A stretch of DNA of 64,000 bases from Oscillospiraceae bacterium (GTDB lineage: Bacteria; Bacillota; Clostridia; Oscillospirales; Oscillospiraceae). This document shows, piece by piece, positions 1 to 8,543 of this stretch (within the stretch, counting starts at the first letter, position 1; each line of letters begins with the position of its first letter). The notes beneath the pieces are model-generated. The model was not told the origin of the DNA and did no database searches. It worked only from the letters and a program-made list of their open reading frames with translations. The DNA lies in contig SVKY01000002.1 in NCBI GenBank assembly GCA_015068235.1, positions 1-64,000 on the forward strand, in the 5' to 3' direction. The translations under genes and the position numbers were made by a program.

Positions 1-153
1 TGCCGCTTTCACGGCATATCCCAAAGCCCTTTTCCGCAAATATTCAGAAGTAGAAATCTTACACTTTTTCGCAATGCCGATGATCTTTTCCTTCTCCGCA
101 GGAGAAACCCGAAAATCCATTCGGCAGATTCTTTCATTTTCGTTCTTGTTCAT
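1..153 (-). CDS. MobC/relaxosome-like ribbon-helix-helix protein (partial, runs off left edge)
   Basis: Reverse translation MNKNENERICRMDFRVSPAEKEKIIGIAKKCKISTSEYLRKRALGYAVKA; 'RVSPAEKEKI..AKK..ISTSEYLR..ALG' is typical of mobilisation RHH proteins. Confidence 0.6.
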   Translation of the reverse strand, partial: MNKNENERICRMDFRVSPAEKEKIIGIAKKCKISTSEYLRKRALGYAVKAA

Positions 154-227
154 AAATACCTTCTTTCTTGTTTAGACATGCAAGAAGCCGACGAGATCAC
201 TCCCATCGGCTTCTTGCAGTATTGTTT

Positions 228-941
228 TTATTCTTCGGGAAGTACATCCTTAATAAATGCTTTGACATCCTCGTACACTTCCTCGAAAGGTGGCTTGTTT
301 ACACCGCCTGCAAAACGGAATTTCTCATAGGAGTGTTTCAACTCGTCGCTCTTGTTGAGAAATCCATCAAAGGAATCTAAGACTCTTCCGCAATTTTTAA
401 GAGTTTGCAATACCTCAGTTGCATCGAAAGCAAACACCTTGGAAATGTAATGCAGATCCACTACATCCTTTATTCTGCGGAAAACCTTTGGGGAAGAAAT
501 AGCGGAAACTTTGTCTGCGATCATTTGGGTGGGAGAAACGCCACGGAAGCGGATGCCTTCCATTTCGTAAATCTTTGTAGGCATAGTGGGTCTGTTTACA
601 TCCACATCCATAGTGAACAGCGCTTCCTCGGTAGTAGGCTCCGTCAGTTCAAAACCCGCAGATCTGCCTTCACCATACATTCTGTACAGACCAACCCGAA
701 GATCAATGCCACTTTTATCGAGTGCCTTCTGCAAGGATTCTACCATTTGGTCAGCGGTGGGGAAGGTGTCTGTGTTCCAGTTCCCGTCAATATCTACGGT
801 GTGTCGTGTGTCCTCTGTGTAGCCGGCTTCGTGGAGACAAGCCTTCAAAACCATAGAACCTTTGAAGCTGATAGGGATGCCGCTGTCATATATAGCCTTC
901 ATCACATCGTACATGAGTTTTTCTTCAGCTGTCATATGCAT
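228..941 (-). CDS. AbiEii/nucleotidyltransferase-like toxin
   Basis: FKGSMVLKACL ... TVDIDGNW ... MDVDVNRP ... ADKVSAIS..RRIKDVVDLHYI resembles AbiEii-type nucleotidyltransferases; adjacent HTH partner. Confidence 0.6.
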   Translation of the reverse strand: MHMTAEEKLMYDVMKAIYDSGIPISFKGSMVLKACLHEAGYTEDTRHTVDIDGNWNTDTFPTADQMVESLQKALDKSGIDLRVGLYRMYGEGRSAGFELTEPTTEEALFTMDVDVNRPTMPTKIYEMEGIRFRGVSPTQMIADKVSAISSPKVFRRIKDVVDLHYISKVFAFDATEVLQTLKNCGRVLDSFDGFLNKSDELKHSYEKFRFAGGVNKPPFEEVYEDVKAFIKDVLPEE

Positions 942-952
942 AGGATCACCTC

Positions 953-1603
953 TTAACTGCCGTAATAATCGATGGCTTCTTCTGCCAATTGTTCAAACCG
1001 ATCTTGATATTCAGGGGGAATGAACAGACCTTCAAAGCTGTCTCCGTTGGAATAATAATATCGGCTGACCGCTTCCGTAATGCCTTGCATATCCAAAATG
1101 GATTCATTGGCGAAGGCATCGGAGAGTGTCCGGTTAAAGTCGGTGTAAAGGATCCCGTTTCGGTTCTTCACATTGTAGCGGCTGATATGATTTCCCAGAA
1201 CCACGACTCCATTATATCCCGACAGTGCATCGTCTCCATACACCCAAACGATATATTCATCACTTCGACCGCCAAAGCTCCCCTGACACATGAGTGCCTG
1301 ATCCAAAGCGAAAACAACGGATTCTCCCATGCAATCACGGAGAGCCTTGAGCCAAGACAGAGAGCCAATATAGTCGCTCCGCTTAGGCAGATCCTTCTTC
1401 TGAGGATCGTACTTAGGCAGTACAGCTGTCTTTCGATTTACCAAATCCTCACGGATCCTCTGCTCTAACAGCTTGATCATATACTCCGGTGGCTTCCTCG
1501 TCCCGGACTCCCAATTTTGAATGGTACGGAAAGGAATCTGATATCTTTCTGCAAATTGACTCTGGGTATCTCCCAGCCGAGTTCTCATTTCACGAATATT
1601 CAT
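953..1603 (-). CDS. HTH-containing antitoxin-like partner of the AbiEii-like gene
   Basis: N-terminal XRE-like HTH (MRTRLGDTQSQFAERYQIPFRTIQNWESGTRKPPEYMIKLLEQRI); 11-nt gap to the toxin-like gene. Confidence 0.55.
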   Translation of the reverse strand: MNIREMRTRLGDTQSQFAERYQIPFRTIQNWESGTRKPPEYMIKLLEQRIREDLVNRKTAVLPKYDPQKKDLPKRSDYIGSLSWLKALRDCMGESVVFALDQALMCQGSFGGRSDEYIVWVYGDDALSGYNGVVVLGNHISRYNVKNRNGILYTDFNRTLSDAFANESILDMQGITEAVSRYYYSNGDSFEGLFIPPEYQDRFEQLAEEAIDYYGS

Positions 1604-1920
1604 GGAATCACCTCAATACCATAATACACCCATTGGGTGCATTTGTCAATAGTTTATCCCGAAAACTTCATTCATATGTGTTCTTTCCCAACGGGGTCTT
1701 AGGGGCGTCCCCTAAAGACAAACAGTAGGGAGAATTCCTGCTGTTCTTTGGAACTTGCTGTACAAGTTCCCTGCTTGTTACGGTATGAGACAATTCCCGT
1801 CCTTCCGTAGGACGTTCCCTAAAACCGTTCTCTTCTCGTTCTTTTCCTCATCAGCCTCGAATATCGGAGATCAACCATCTTTGAATCGAATTCCCAAGAA
1901 AGTTCCACTTTCTCGCAATT

Positions 1921-2012
1921 TTGACCCCAACTTTTCTGAATGTGGGGCCTCTTTTCGCAGTATTTGACCCCATCTGATTTTTTGGGGTCAAAATCGGCTC
2001 AAATTGGGGTCA
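1921..2012. repeat. TTGACCCCA / TGGGGTCAA iteron-like repeats, candidate centromere (parC)
   Basis: TTGACCCCA at 1921, TTTGACCCCA at 1963, TTGGGGTCA at 1982 and at 2004, degenerate copy near 1941; abuts the ParR-like gene. Confidence 0.5.
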
Positions 2013-2045
2013 CAGTGGTGCCAAAATCGAGCAAAAGTGTCCCCA

Positions 2046-2387
2046 TCAGAAGTTGTCGAGGAAACCGAGTAGTGCTTCCTCTGTTTCGGCTGCTTCTTCC
2101 TTTTCAACAGTAGGCGGTACGAAGGGCGTTTGTGCAGAAGCTGTCTGCACCATATTCAGTAACCCGGCCAAGGGATTGTGGTTTGCCATCTCTTCCTTAA
2201 TTATAGCAGTGAGCCGAGTTAGAAACATATCCTCTCTTGTTTTCTCGTCGGAACGATCCAAATACTCGCAAAGCGCCGAAACAACCGTCTTGGTGTAGGA
2301 ATCATCTTTGCTTTGCAAAAAATCAAAGACCCGACGATCTTCCGGTCTATCCAGATTCAGACGGAGCTTCACATTTCGGATATTCAT
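2046..2387 (-). CDS. ParR-like partition/DNA-binding protein
   Basis: Small protein (NVKLRLNLDRPEDRRVFDFLQSKDDSYTKTVVSALCEYL) overlapping the ParM-like gene stop/start. Confidence 0.5.
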   Translation of the reverse strand: MNIRNVKLRLNLDRPEDRRVFDFLQSKDDSYTKTVVSALCEYLDRSDEKTREDMFLTRLTAIIKEEMANHNPLAGLLNMVQTASAQTPFVPPTVEKEEAAETEEALLGFLDNF

Positions 2388-3310
2388 ACTCCGCCAGCCT
2401 TTCGATTCAGGGTCAGCATTGCCATATACTCATACCCCTTTGCCGTTGCACAAATATCATCGTTAATGACCACGCGGCTACTGTCATACTCTCCGAAGTT
2501 GCGGATCAGACAGCCACCGCCACCTACTACATACAGCTTCATAAGCTTGGGATTATACTCATGTTCTCGCAGTCGTTGGAAGATTCCGGCTGTGTAGGAC
2601 TTTGCAGTTTTAACTACGGTTTCGAGATATGCCTTGTCAATATCCGCTGTGCCTTTCTTTAGGATTTCTGTAATAATCGCATCGTCCAAAGTTGCATGGT
2701 GCAATCGCATCATTTGTTCCCGGATCAGAATGGTGCATTGATGGACACCATACTTTTCGGTAAACATATGCTGTGTGTCAGGCACTCTGTTCGTGATCTT
2801 CAAAAGATTCATGGTTCCATTTCCAATATCGCAGAGCAGGTTCACTCCTGTGAAAGTCCCAAGCTTTTCTGCAACCGCTGCAAACCCTTGGGGAAAGATC
2901 TCAGCGCCGACGATTTGGAGCCGGTACTCCACATTGCGGAATATATAGGTCACTTCTTTATTCTGCAAAAGGTATTTCTTAAAAGATTCCTTCTGCTCAC
3001 TGACCCAAGTAAGAGGCAAGCCAGCAGCGATAAATACTTTCGCTTCCGCGATCCGTTCCCGTTTCAGTTCCCGTGCAATGGCGGCAAGAGTCAGTACACA
3101 GTAATCCTCGTCCTCAAACTTATCTGCCGTGAATTCCTTGTGACCTGCTCCGATGGAATAATATCTCCCGTTCCACACAAGCAGATCGTTGATAAAGATC
3201 GGCTCCTTGTCGCTTTTCAGCACCCCTGTAGGGAAGCAGCAGTTCGCCGTCTTCATGTTCCCATAGCCGTGATCGATGCCGATCACATACATATCGTTCA
3301 GTTTCTTCAT
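2384..3310 (-). CDS. ParM/StbA-like actin-family plasmid segregation ATPase
   Basis: MYVIGIDHGYGNMKTANCCFPTGV phosphate-1 motif; LCDIGNGTMNLL phosphate-2; YVVGGGGCLI adenosine motif. Confidence 0.75.
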   Translation of the reverse strand: MKKLNDMYVIGIDHGYGNMKTANCCFPTGVLKSDKEPIFINDLLVWNGRYYSIGAGHKEFTADKFEDEDYCVLTLAAIARELKRERIAEAKVFIAAGLPLTWVSEQKESFKKYLLQNKEVTYIFRNVEYRLQIVGAEIFPQGFAAVAEKLGTFTGVNLLCDIGNGTMNLLKITNRVPDTQHMFTEKYGVHQCTILIREQMMRLHHATLDDAIITEILKKGTADIDKAYLETVVKTAKSYTAGIFQRLREHEYNPKLMKLYVVGGGGCLIRNFGEYDSSRVVINDDICATAKGYEYMAMLTLNRKAGGV

Positions 3311-3340
3311 TGTACTTTTCTCCTTTTCGTTGTTTTAGAT

Positions 3341-3571
3341 TTAAATGTTGTGTTCCATGATTTGTGCGAACAGTTCCCGATCCACAGGTAGCACCGCCTC
3401 AAGAAAATATTTGCAGTACACCCCATACCGGGATATTAGTTGCACACAGCGTTGCGTTTCGCCATTCTCCAACAGAAGACAGTTTCTGTCCTCGTCACAG
3501 TTGGCGCATAGCTTCCGAACCATGCGGCGAACACGCACCGTCTGCCCGGATGTTAACCTGATCATAGGCAT
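3341..3571 (-). CDS. Hypothetical protein
   Basis: 76-aa ORF just upstream of parM-like gene, same strand. Confidence 0.4.
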   Translation of the reverse strand: MPMIRLTSGQTVRVRRMVRKLCANCDEDRNCLLLENGETQRCVQLISRYGVYCKYFLEAVLPVDRELFAQIMEHNI

Positions 3572-3912
3572 TCCTCCTTTCCTTGAAAATAAATAATGCC
3601 CTCACCTTTAAAAAGTGGGGGCAGTTATCAAATAAGAAAAACGGCATATCAGCACTTACCGCATTCGCGGATAGATGTAAATATGCCGAAGTATTATCAA
3701 CCCAAAAATCGTTGATCTTTTTAATTTTCTAAAAATTTTCGACACAAAGTCCCAAATATTGGACAGTGTTTTTGATAGAATGTAGATAGACGGGTGGAAA
3801 ATATGTAAAAATTACCCCTCAATAATAGGAGAAATTCGGGGGCTTTAGCGGAACCATTTTTCTCAAGTTTACAAATAATTCATAAATATTTTTTGGAGGG
3901 AGGTTCCCGTCA

Positions 3913-4761
3913 ATGCACAGCAATTTTATACAACAAGAAAATCAATCCCTATTTGCAGATTCCCGGTACGAAGATGACCATAAGCAAAACGATCTCGACC
4001 ACGGTTCAGATAGCGAGTACGATATTGCCTTTTGGAATGATGATTGCACCGACTTCAATGAGGAAGCAGAACAAGAAGAGACACAACGCAGATTTGCAAG
4101 GGAACAAATCTTCATTGACAGTTTGGAGGCCGATGCTAAAGAGCGTCCCATAGATACAGACGAAGAAGAGGAACCGGAACGGAGACAGCTAAAGCGTGAT
4201 TTACAAAAGCAGGCTTTGAAGCGGATAGAGGACGCCGCAAGAACCCAAAGAGATTTTGAAAATGTCATAGCATGGTGGGACAGACTGGATGCCAACCGTC
4301 AACGTAAAGAACGATATCACGAAATATGCCGGAGCGGCGATGATATACCCCTTGATTACAGAGCGTTGGAGGATGCTTTGTACTTTCCCGACACCCTGAA
4401 CAATGCACTACAGCATAAGGAACGGAAAGGCGATTTTACTGATTCAATATTCTATTGTCCTCTCGATATTCATCAGCTCGTAACGGAGGAATATCTGTCG
4501 AAGATCCTCCGTGAACTCCCAGAGGAGCATAAATTTCTCCTATCCTTTTGGGCATTGCGCCAATTAAGTTCTACTCAAATAGCCACAATTCGTGGGCAAT
4601 CTGACCGGAATATCCGCAAGGTTCGCAGATCTATGCTAAAGAAAATCCGCAAAAAGTTACTTTCTGTACTTACTGAAAAGGCGCATCATCAGTCTTTGAC
4701 CCTAACAGAAAAGAGATTCCTTTCGGAAAATGGAGGTGTGGTTTATGAAAACGTTATTTAA
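3913..4761 (+). CDS. Sigma-70 region 4-like regulatory protein
   Basis: C-terminal LPEEHKFLLSFWALRQLSSTQIATIRGQSDRNIRKVRRSMLKKIRKKL (sigma4-like HTH); GGAGGGAGG SD upstream. Confidence 0.5.
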   Translation: MHSNFIQQENQSLFADSRYEDDHKQNDLDHGSDSEYDIAFWNDDCTDFNEEAEQEETQRRFAREQIFIDSLEADAKERPIDTDEEEEPERRQLKRDLQKQALKRIEDAARTQRDFENVIAWWDRLDANRQRKERYHEICRSGDDIPLDYRALEDALYFPDTLNNALQHKERKGDFTDSIFYCPLDIHQLVTEEYLSKILRELPEEHKFLLSFWALRQLSSTQIATIRGQSDRNIRKVRRSMLKKIRKKLLSVLTEKAHHQSLTLTEKRFLSENGGVVYENVI

Positions 4762-5641
4762 GGAATTTGGTTCCTCATGGGTGCGGTTCAGCGAATACGA
4801 ATGGAGATCAACTGCAGACGGCACAATGTTCCTAAAGCCTACTGAAACCGCCCAGCCCAGCATTTATAATCCCATGGACAACTATGAGCAGATCGTCCTG
4901 GATGCCATCACAATCGGAAGGATGGGTGCACAGAAAAAATCTGACTATAAGATTCAAAAAGCGATTCGGAAGTTTGCTGTAAATTATGGTCTGTTGGGCC
5001 TAATGGCAGCTCTACCGACCACCCCCAATTTCATGGATTATAAGGCCGTATATCTTCCCAAAAATCATTTCATCCGGGAAGAAGCCATGTCTACCGAAGA
5101 TTATTTGAATTTGTTCTTCCCTTTTGAAAAACCGGATGTAGTAAAACACGGTACAAACTCCATGTGGAGTGTACATGACGATCGCACTATGATGGCTCTT
5201 GCCATGACTATGGTGGATCAGCCCCTGGCGGTAAACATGAGCTTTCAGCGAGAATATTCCGAACGATACGACTGGCTGAAAGAGCAATTTATCGACATAG
5301 CCTTTACCTACCTAACCTCCGTCCTCTACTATGCAGATTACGACCGTCTTCCTCCGGAGCAGCGCCAGATGCTGCAACAAGGCATAGCCGCCTTCGGTGG
5401 CATTGCGCCTACATACCGCATCGCGCTGCGAGAAAAGCCTACAATCGTTTGGGATTTCCATTCACTGATCCTGATCATCCAAATCATGTTTAGCTTCATG
5501 CTGACAGACGATGAGACTCCCATTACGTATTGCAAAAATTGCCTTACCCCCTTCGTCCCCCAAAAGCCGGGCGAAATCTTCTGCTCTCCCAAGTGTGAGG
5601 AAATGTACAAGTCCAAAAAGAATAATACAAATGATAAATAA
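4745..5641 (+). CDS. DUF6076-like protein with C-terminal zinc ribbon
   Basis: TYCKNCLTPFVPQKPGEIFCSPKCEEMYKSKK (CxxC..CxxxC) at C-terminus; overlaps preceding gene. Confidence 0.45.
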   Translation: MKTLFKEFGSSWVRFSEYEWRSTADGTMFLKPTETAQPSIYNPMDNYEQIVLDAITIGRMGAQKKSDYKIQKAIRKFAVNYGLLGLMAALPTTPNFMDYKAVYLPKNHFIREEAMSTEDYLNLFFPFEKPDVVKHGTNSMWSVHDDRTMMALAMTMVDQPLAVNMSFQREYSERYDWLKEQFIDIAFTYLTSVLYYADYDRLPPEQRQMLQQGIAAFGGIAPTYRIALREKPTIVWDFHSLILIIQIMFSFMLTDDETPITYCKNCLTPFVPQKPGEIFCSPKCEEMYKSKKNNTNDK

Positions 5642-5785
5642 AAAAGTCCCACAATTCTGTATTGATAAGGCAATGTATATCGTTAGCTATTGAAAGGTAA
5701 ACTACGATTACTACGGCTTTTGTTTTCAAAAACATTTAAGCGAGTTTAACAAACGGAACAAAATGTGAAGTTTTGCAAATTCATA

Positions 5786-5814
5786 TTGACATTTTCTGAT
5801 ATAAATGATATTAT
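5786..5814 (+). promoter_or_regulatory. Predicted sigma-A promoter of the AAA/TOPRIM-like operon
   Basis: TTGACA (5786-5791) - 17 nt - TATTAT (5809-5814). Confidence 0.6.
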
Positions 5815-5847
5815 TATGCTGAGGAAAACCACAAGGAGGAACAGGAC

Positions 5848-7272
5848 ATGATGGATACAGTTGTTCGTTTGGAAAGTCTATCCATTGAGAATTTCAAGAA
5901 TGTCAAGAAGGGGCAGTTAAGTTTTACGAATAACAGAAAACCCTACAGAACCAGCATTATGGGTCTTTATGGTCAGAACGGTTCCGGCAAGACCGCTTTG
6001 ATCGATGCAATGGAACTCTTGCATTTAACCTTGACCGGGCAACCTATTCCTGCTAAGTTTGCTGACTACATTCATGTTGAAGCGGACTATGCAATTCTTT
6101 GCTATCAGTTTTCTGTTACACACAAAGATGAACAATACCAGGCTTTCTACGAATTCAAGCTGTGTGCTGAGAAGATGGAAGCTCAGCAGAACATGACGAT
6201 TGGAGAAAGCGAAGAAAACCGTTATAAAGTTGTAATCAAGGATGAAATCCTGAGCTATTCCTATGAAGGTCCGGAAGCCAAGCTTCGCAAGAGTCCTCTG
6301 ATAGACACATCTTCTCAGAGGGTTTTTGCTCCGGTTGGGAAATATTCCTGTCTGGTTGGCAAAGATAAAAAAGCATCCATGGATCTCATGGTCGCCAAGA
6401 AGGTTGCAGAGGGTGCATCCAGATCTTTTGTTTTCTCCAGAGAACTATTGACTGCTATCAAAAATCATCAACAAAGTAAGAGTGATCCGGAATACCGGAG
6501 ACATGTGAACTTGATCAATAGTCTTGTTCACTACGGAAACTTTGAGTTGTTCGTCATTAATACTACTAATTCCGGAATTATCAGCATGAATATGCTCCCT
6601 ATCGCCTTCCAATACGAGGACGAGAATCAAGGTGCCGCCGGCAATATCCTGCTCCCCTTAGAGGACGCTGCACCTATTCCCGAAGAGGCACTCTCCATGG
6701 CAGAACATGTCATCAATAACATGAACATTGTTCTTTCCCAAATCGTCCCGGGACTTACCATCAGCATTGAAAACCTGGGTGAGGTGATTTTCGCAAATGG
6801 GAAAAAGGGCATTAAGATTCAGCTTATGTCCCTGAAAAACGAAAAGCCTATCCCCTTAAAGTATGAATCCGAAGGAATCAAGAAGATTGTTTCCGTATTG
6901 CAGTTGCTGATCGTTGTGTATAATCGTGCATCCATCACTGTAGCTATTGACGAGCTGGACGCCGGAGTGTTTGAATATTTGCTCGGCGAGTTGCTTCGTA
7001 TCATCTCCGAAAAGGGAAAAGGCCAACTGTTGTTTACTTCCCATAATCTTCGCCCGCTGGAAACTCTGGACAGAGGCTTTATTGCATTTACTACTACCAA
7101 TCCTTCTAACAGATATATTCGCATGACCAATATCAAGGATAATAACAATTTGAGAGACTTCTACTTCAGAGACATTATCTTGGGGGAACAGAGCGAGGAG
7201 GTTTACGATCCCACCAATAATGCCGAAATTGCTCTTGCATTCCGAGAGGCGGGTGAATTCAGTGGCTCGTAA
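5848..7272 (+). CDS. AAA15/OLD-like SMC-type ATPase
   Basis: Walker A GLYGQNGSGKTALIDAM; Walker B ITVAIDELDAGVFEYLLGELLRI; LLFTSHNL; N-terminal IENFKNVKKGQL. Confidence 0.7.
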   Translation: MMDTVVRLESLSIENFKNVKKGQLSFTNNRKPYRTSIMGLYGQNGSGKTALIDAMELLHLTLTGQPIPAKFADYIHVEADYAILCYQFSVTHKDEQYQAFYEFKLCAEKMEAQQNMTIGESEENRYKVVIKDEILSYSYEGPEAKLRKSPLIDTSSQRVFAPVGKYSCLVGKDKKASMDLMVAKKVAEGASRSFVFSRELLTAIKNHQQSKSDPEYRRHVNLINSLVHYGNFELFVINTTNSGIISMNMLPIAFQYEDENQGAAGNILLPLEDAAPIPEEALSMAEHVINNMNIVLSQIVPGLTISIENLGEVIFANGKKGIKIQLMSLKNEKPIPLKYESEGIKKIVSVLQLLIVVYNRASITVAIDELDAGVFEYLLGELLRIISEKGKGQLLFTSHNLRPLETLDRGFIAFTTTNPSNRYIRMTNIKDNNNLRDFYFRDIILGEQSEEVYDPTNNAEIALAFREAGEFSGS

Positions 7273-7990
7273 AAAAGTCGTATTTGTTATCGTGGAGGGA
7301 CCCTCCGACGATACTGCCCTTGGTGTTATATTAAACAAGGTTTTCGACAAAAACAAAGTCCACATAGAAATCATGCATGGGGATATTACCTCTGACACAA
7401 CCATTGCGCCGGAAGCAATCGCCGGAGCAATCGGTGATGTGGTAAAAAATTACGCATCTTCCATGCATTTTACCCAAAATAATTTCCAACAGGTTATCCA
7501 TATTGTTGATACAGATGGGGCATATATCCCGGACACAGTCGTGAAAGAGAACCCCACTGCAGAAAAACCTGTATATTCCCTGACCGAAATACAGACCGCA
7601 AAACCTGAGCAATTGATACTCAGGAATCAACATAAGCAACTCAAGCTTGACCGTATTAAGGGCTTGAAAAAAGTATGGTCGTCTATTCCTTATCAAGCCT
7701 ATTACATGTCCTGTAATCTTGACCATGTACTTTACGGAAAGCTGAACAGTTCCGATGAAGAAAAAGAAAATGATGCCTATGCCTTTGCACGGAAATATAA
7801 GGACGATATAGACGGTTTTCTGTCCTACATTTCCGATTCCGACTTTTCAAGAATGGAAGGCTACAAGCAATCTTGGGACTTCATTAAAACCGACCTTCAC
7901 TCCCTTGAACGCCACACCAACCTCGGCCTCTGCTTCGCAGCAATCAGAGAAGAACGCAAACAGAAAATGTCTGAAGATCAACCAAGTTAA
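7262..7990 (+). CDS. TOPRIM-like / RloB-like partner protein
   Basis: N-terminal KKVVFVIVEGPSDDTALGVIL TOPRIM-like glutamate motif, VIHIVDTDGA acidic motif; overlaps the ATPase gene (GTG start at 7253 or 7262). Confidence 0.6.
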   Translation: MARKKVVFVIVEGPSDDTALGVILNKVFDKNKVHIEIMHGDITSDTTIAPEAIAGAIGDVVKNYASSMHFTQNNFQQVIHIVDTDGAYIPDTVVKENPTAEKPVYSLTEIQTAKPEQLILRNQHKQLKLDRIKGLKKVWSSIPYQAYYMSCNLDHVLYGKLNSSDEEKENDAYAFARKYKDDIDGFLSYISDSDFSRMEGYKQSWDFIKTDLHSLERHTNLGLCFAAIREERKQKMSEDQPS

Positions 7991-7996
7991 CACAGG

Positions 7997-8031
7997 CGAG
8001 CAGCAATCTTTTACATGAAGATTGTTGCTCG
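7997..8031 (+). terminator. Intrinsic terminator after AAA/TOPRIM-like operon
   Basis: cgagcagcaatctt-ttacatg-aagattgttgctcg followed by ttttgctt. Confidence 0.6.
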
Positions 8032-8161
8032 TTTTGCTTATCCGACCCACTTAGAGGTTAAAGACAGTACCATCTTTACCACAACGGGGAGCATATTTCA
8101 ATAACTTGATTTTTTCTTGTATTTTCATTCTAAATCTCAAGTGCAACCCACAAAACACCAA

Positions 8162-8176
8162 ATTGAGAAACTCAAT
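8162..8176. promoter_or_regulatory. Candidate operator: ATTGAG-AAA-CTCAAT inverted repeat
   Basis: Perfect 6-3-6 inverted repeat just upstream of the -35 of the BREX-like operon promoter. Confidence 0.4.
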
Positions 8177-8182
8177 ATCAAT

Positions 8183-8211
8183 TTGACTTTTTATACATTT
8201 GATGCTATACT
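8183..8211 (+). promoter_or_regulatory. Predicted sigma-A promoter of the HTH/BREX-like operon
   Basis: TTGACT (8183-8188) - 17 nt - TATACT (8206-8211). Confidence 0.6.
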
Positions 8212-8254
8212 ATATGTTGTATTTTGCCGAATTTTTGATTCTGAGGTGATCGAA

Positions 8255-8500
8255 ATGGCTATGAACTATAATAGACTTTGGAAAATGTTAATTGACCGAA
8301 ACATGATGAAAAAAGACTTAATACAAAAGGCTGGAATTTCCACGAATGCAATGGCCAAGATGGGAAAAGGTGGCGATGTTTCAACGCAGGTGCTCAGAAA
8401 AATTTGCACAGTCCTAGATTGTGGGATAGAAGATATTGTTGAAGTTGTTGCCGATTCTGCGGATAAATGCGAATTCCTTGATGTGCAGGAGCAACGGTAG
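8255..8500 (+). CDS. XRE/Cro-family HTH regulator
   Basis: MAMNYNRLWKMLIDRNMMKKDLIQKAGISTNAMAKMGKGGDVSTQVLRKICTVLDCGIEDIVEV; typical small Cro/C1-type regulator. Confidence 0.75.
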   Translation: MAMNYNRLWKMLIDRNMMKKDLIQKAGISTNAMAKMGKGGDVSTQVLRKICTVLDCGIEDIVEVVADSADKCEFLDVQEQR

Positions 8501-8543
8501 TATATAAATCTCTATACTGCAAAAATAACTTGAGGTGAGTAAC

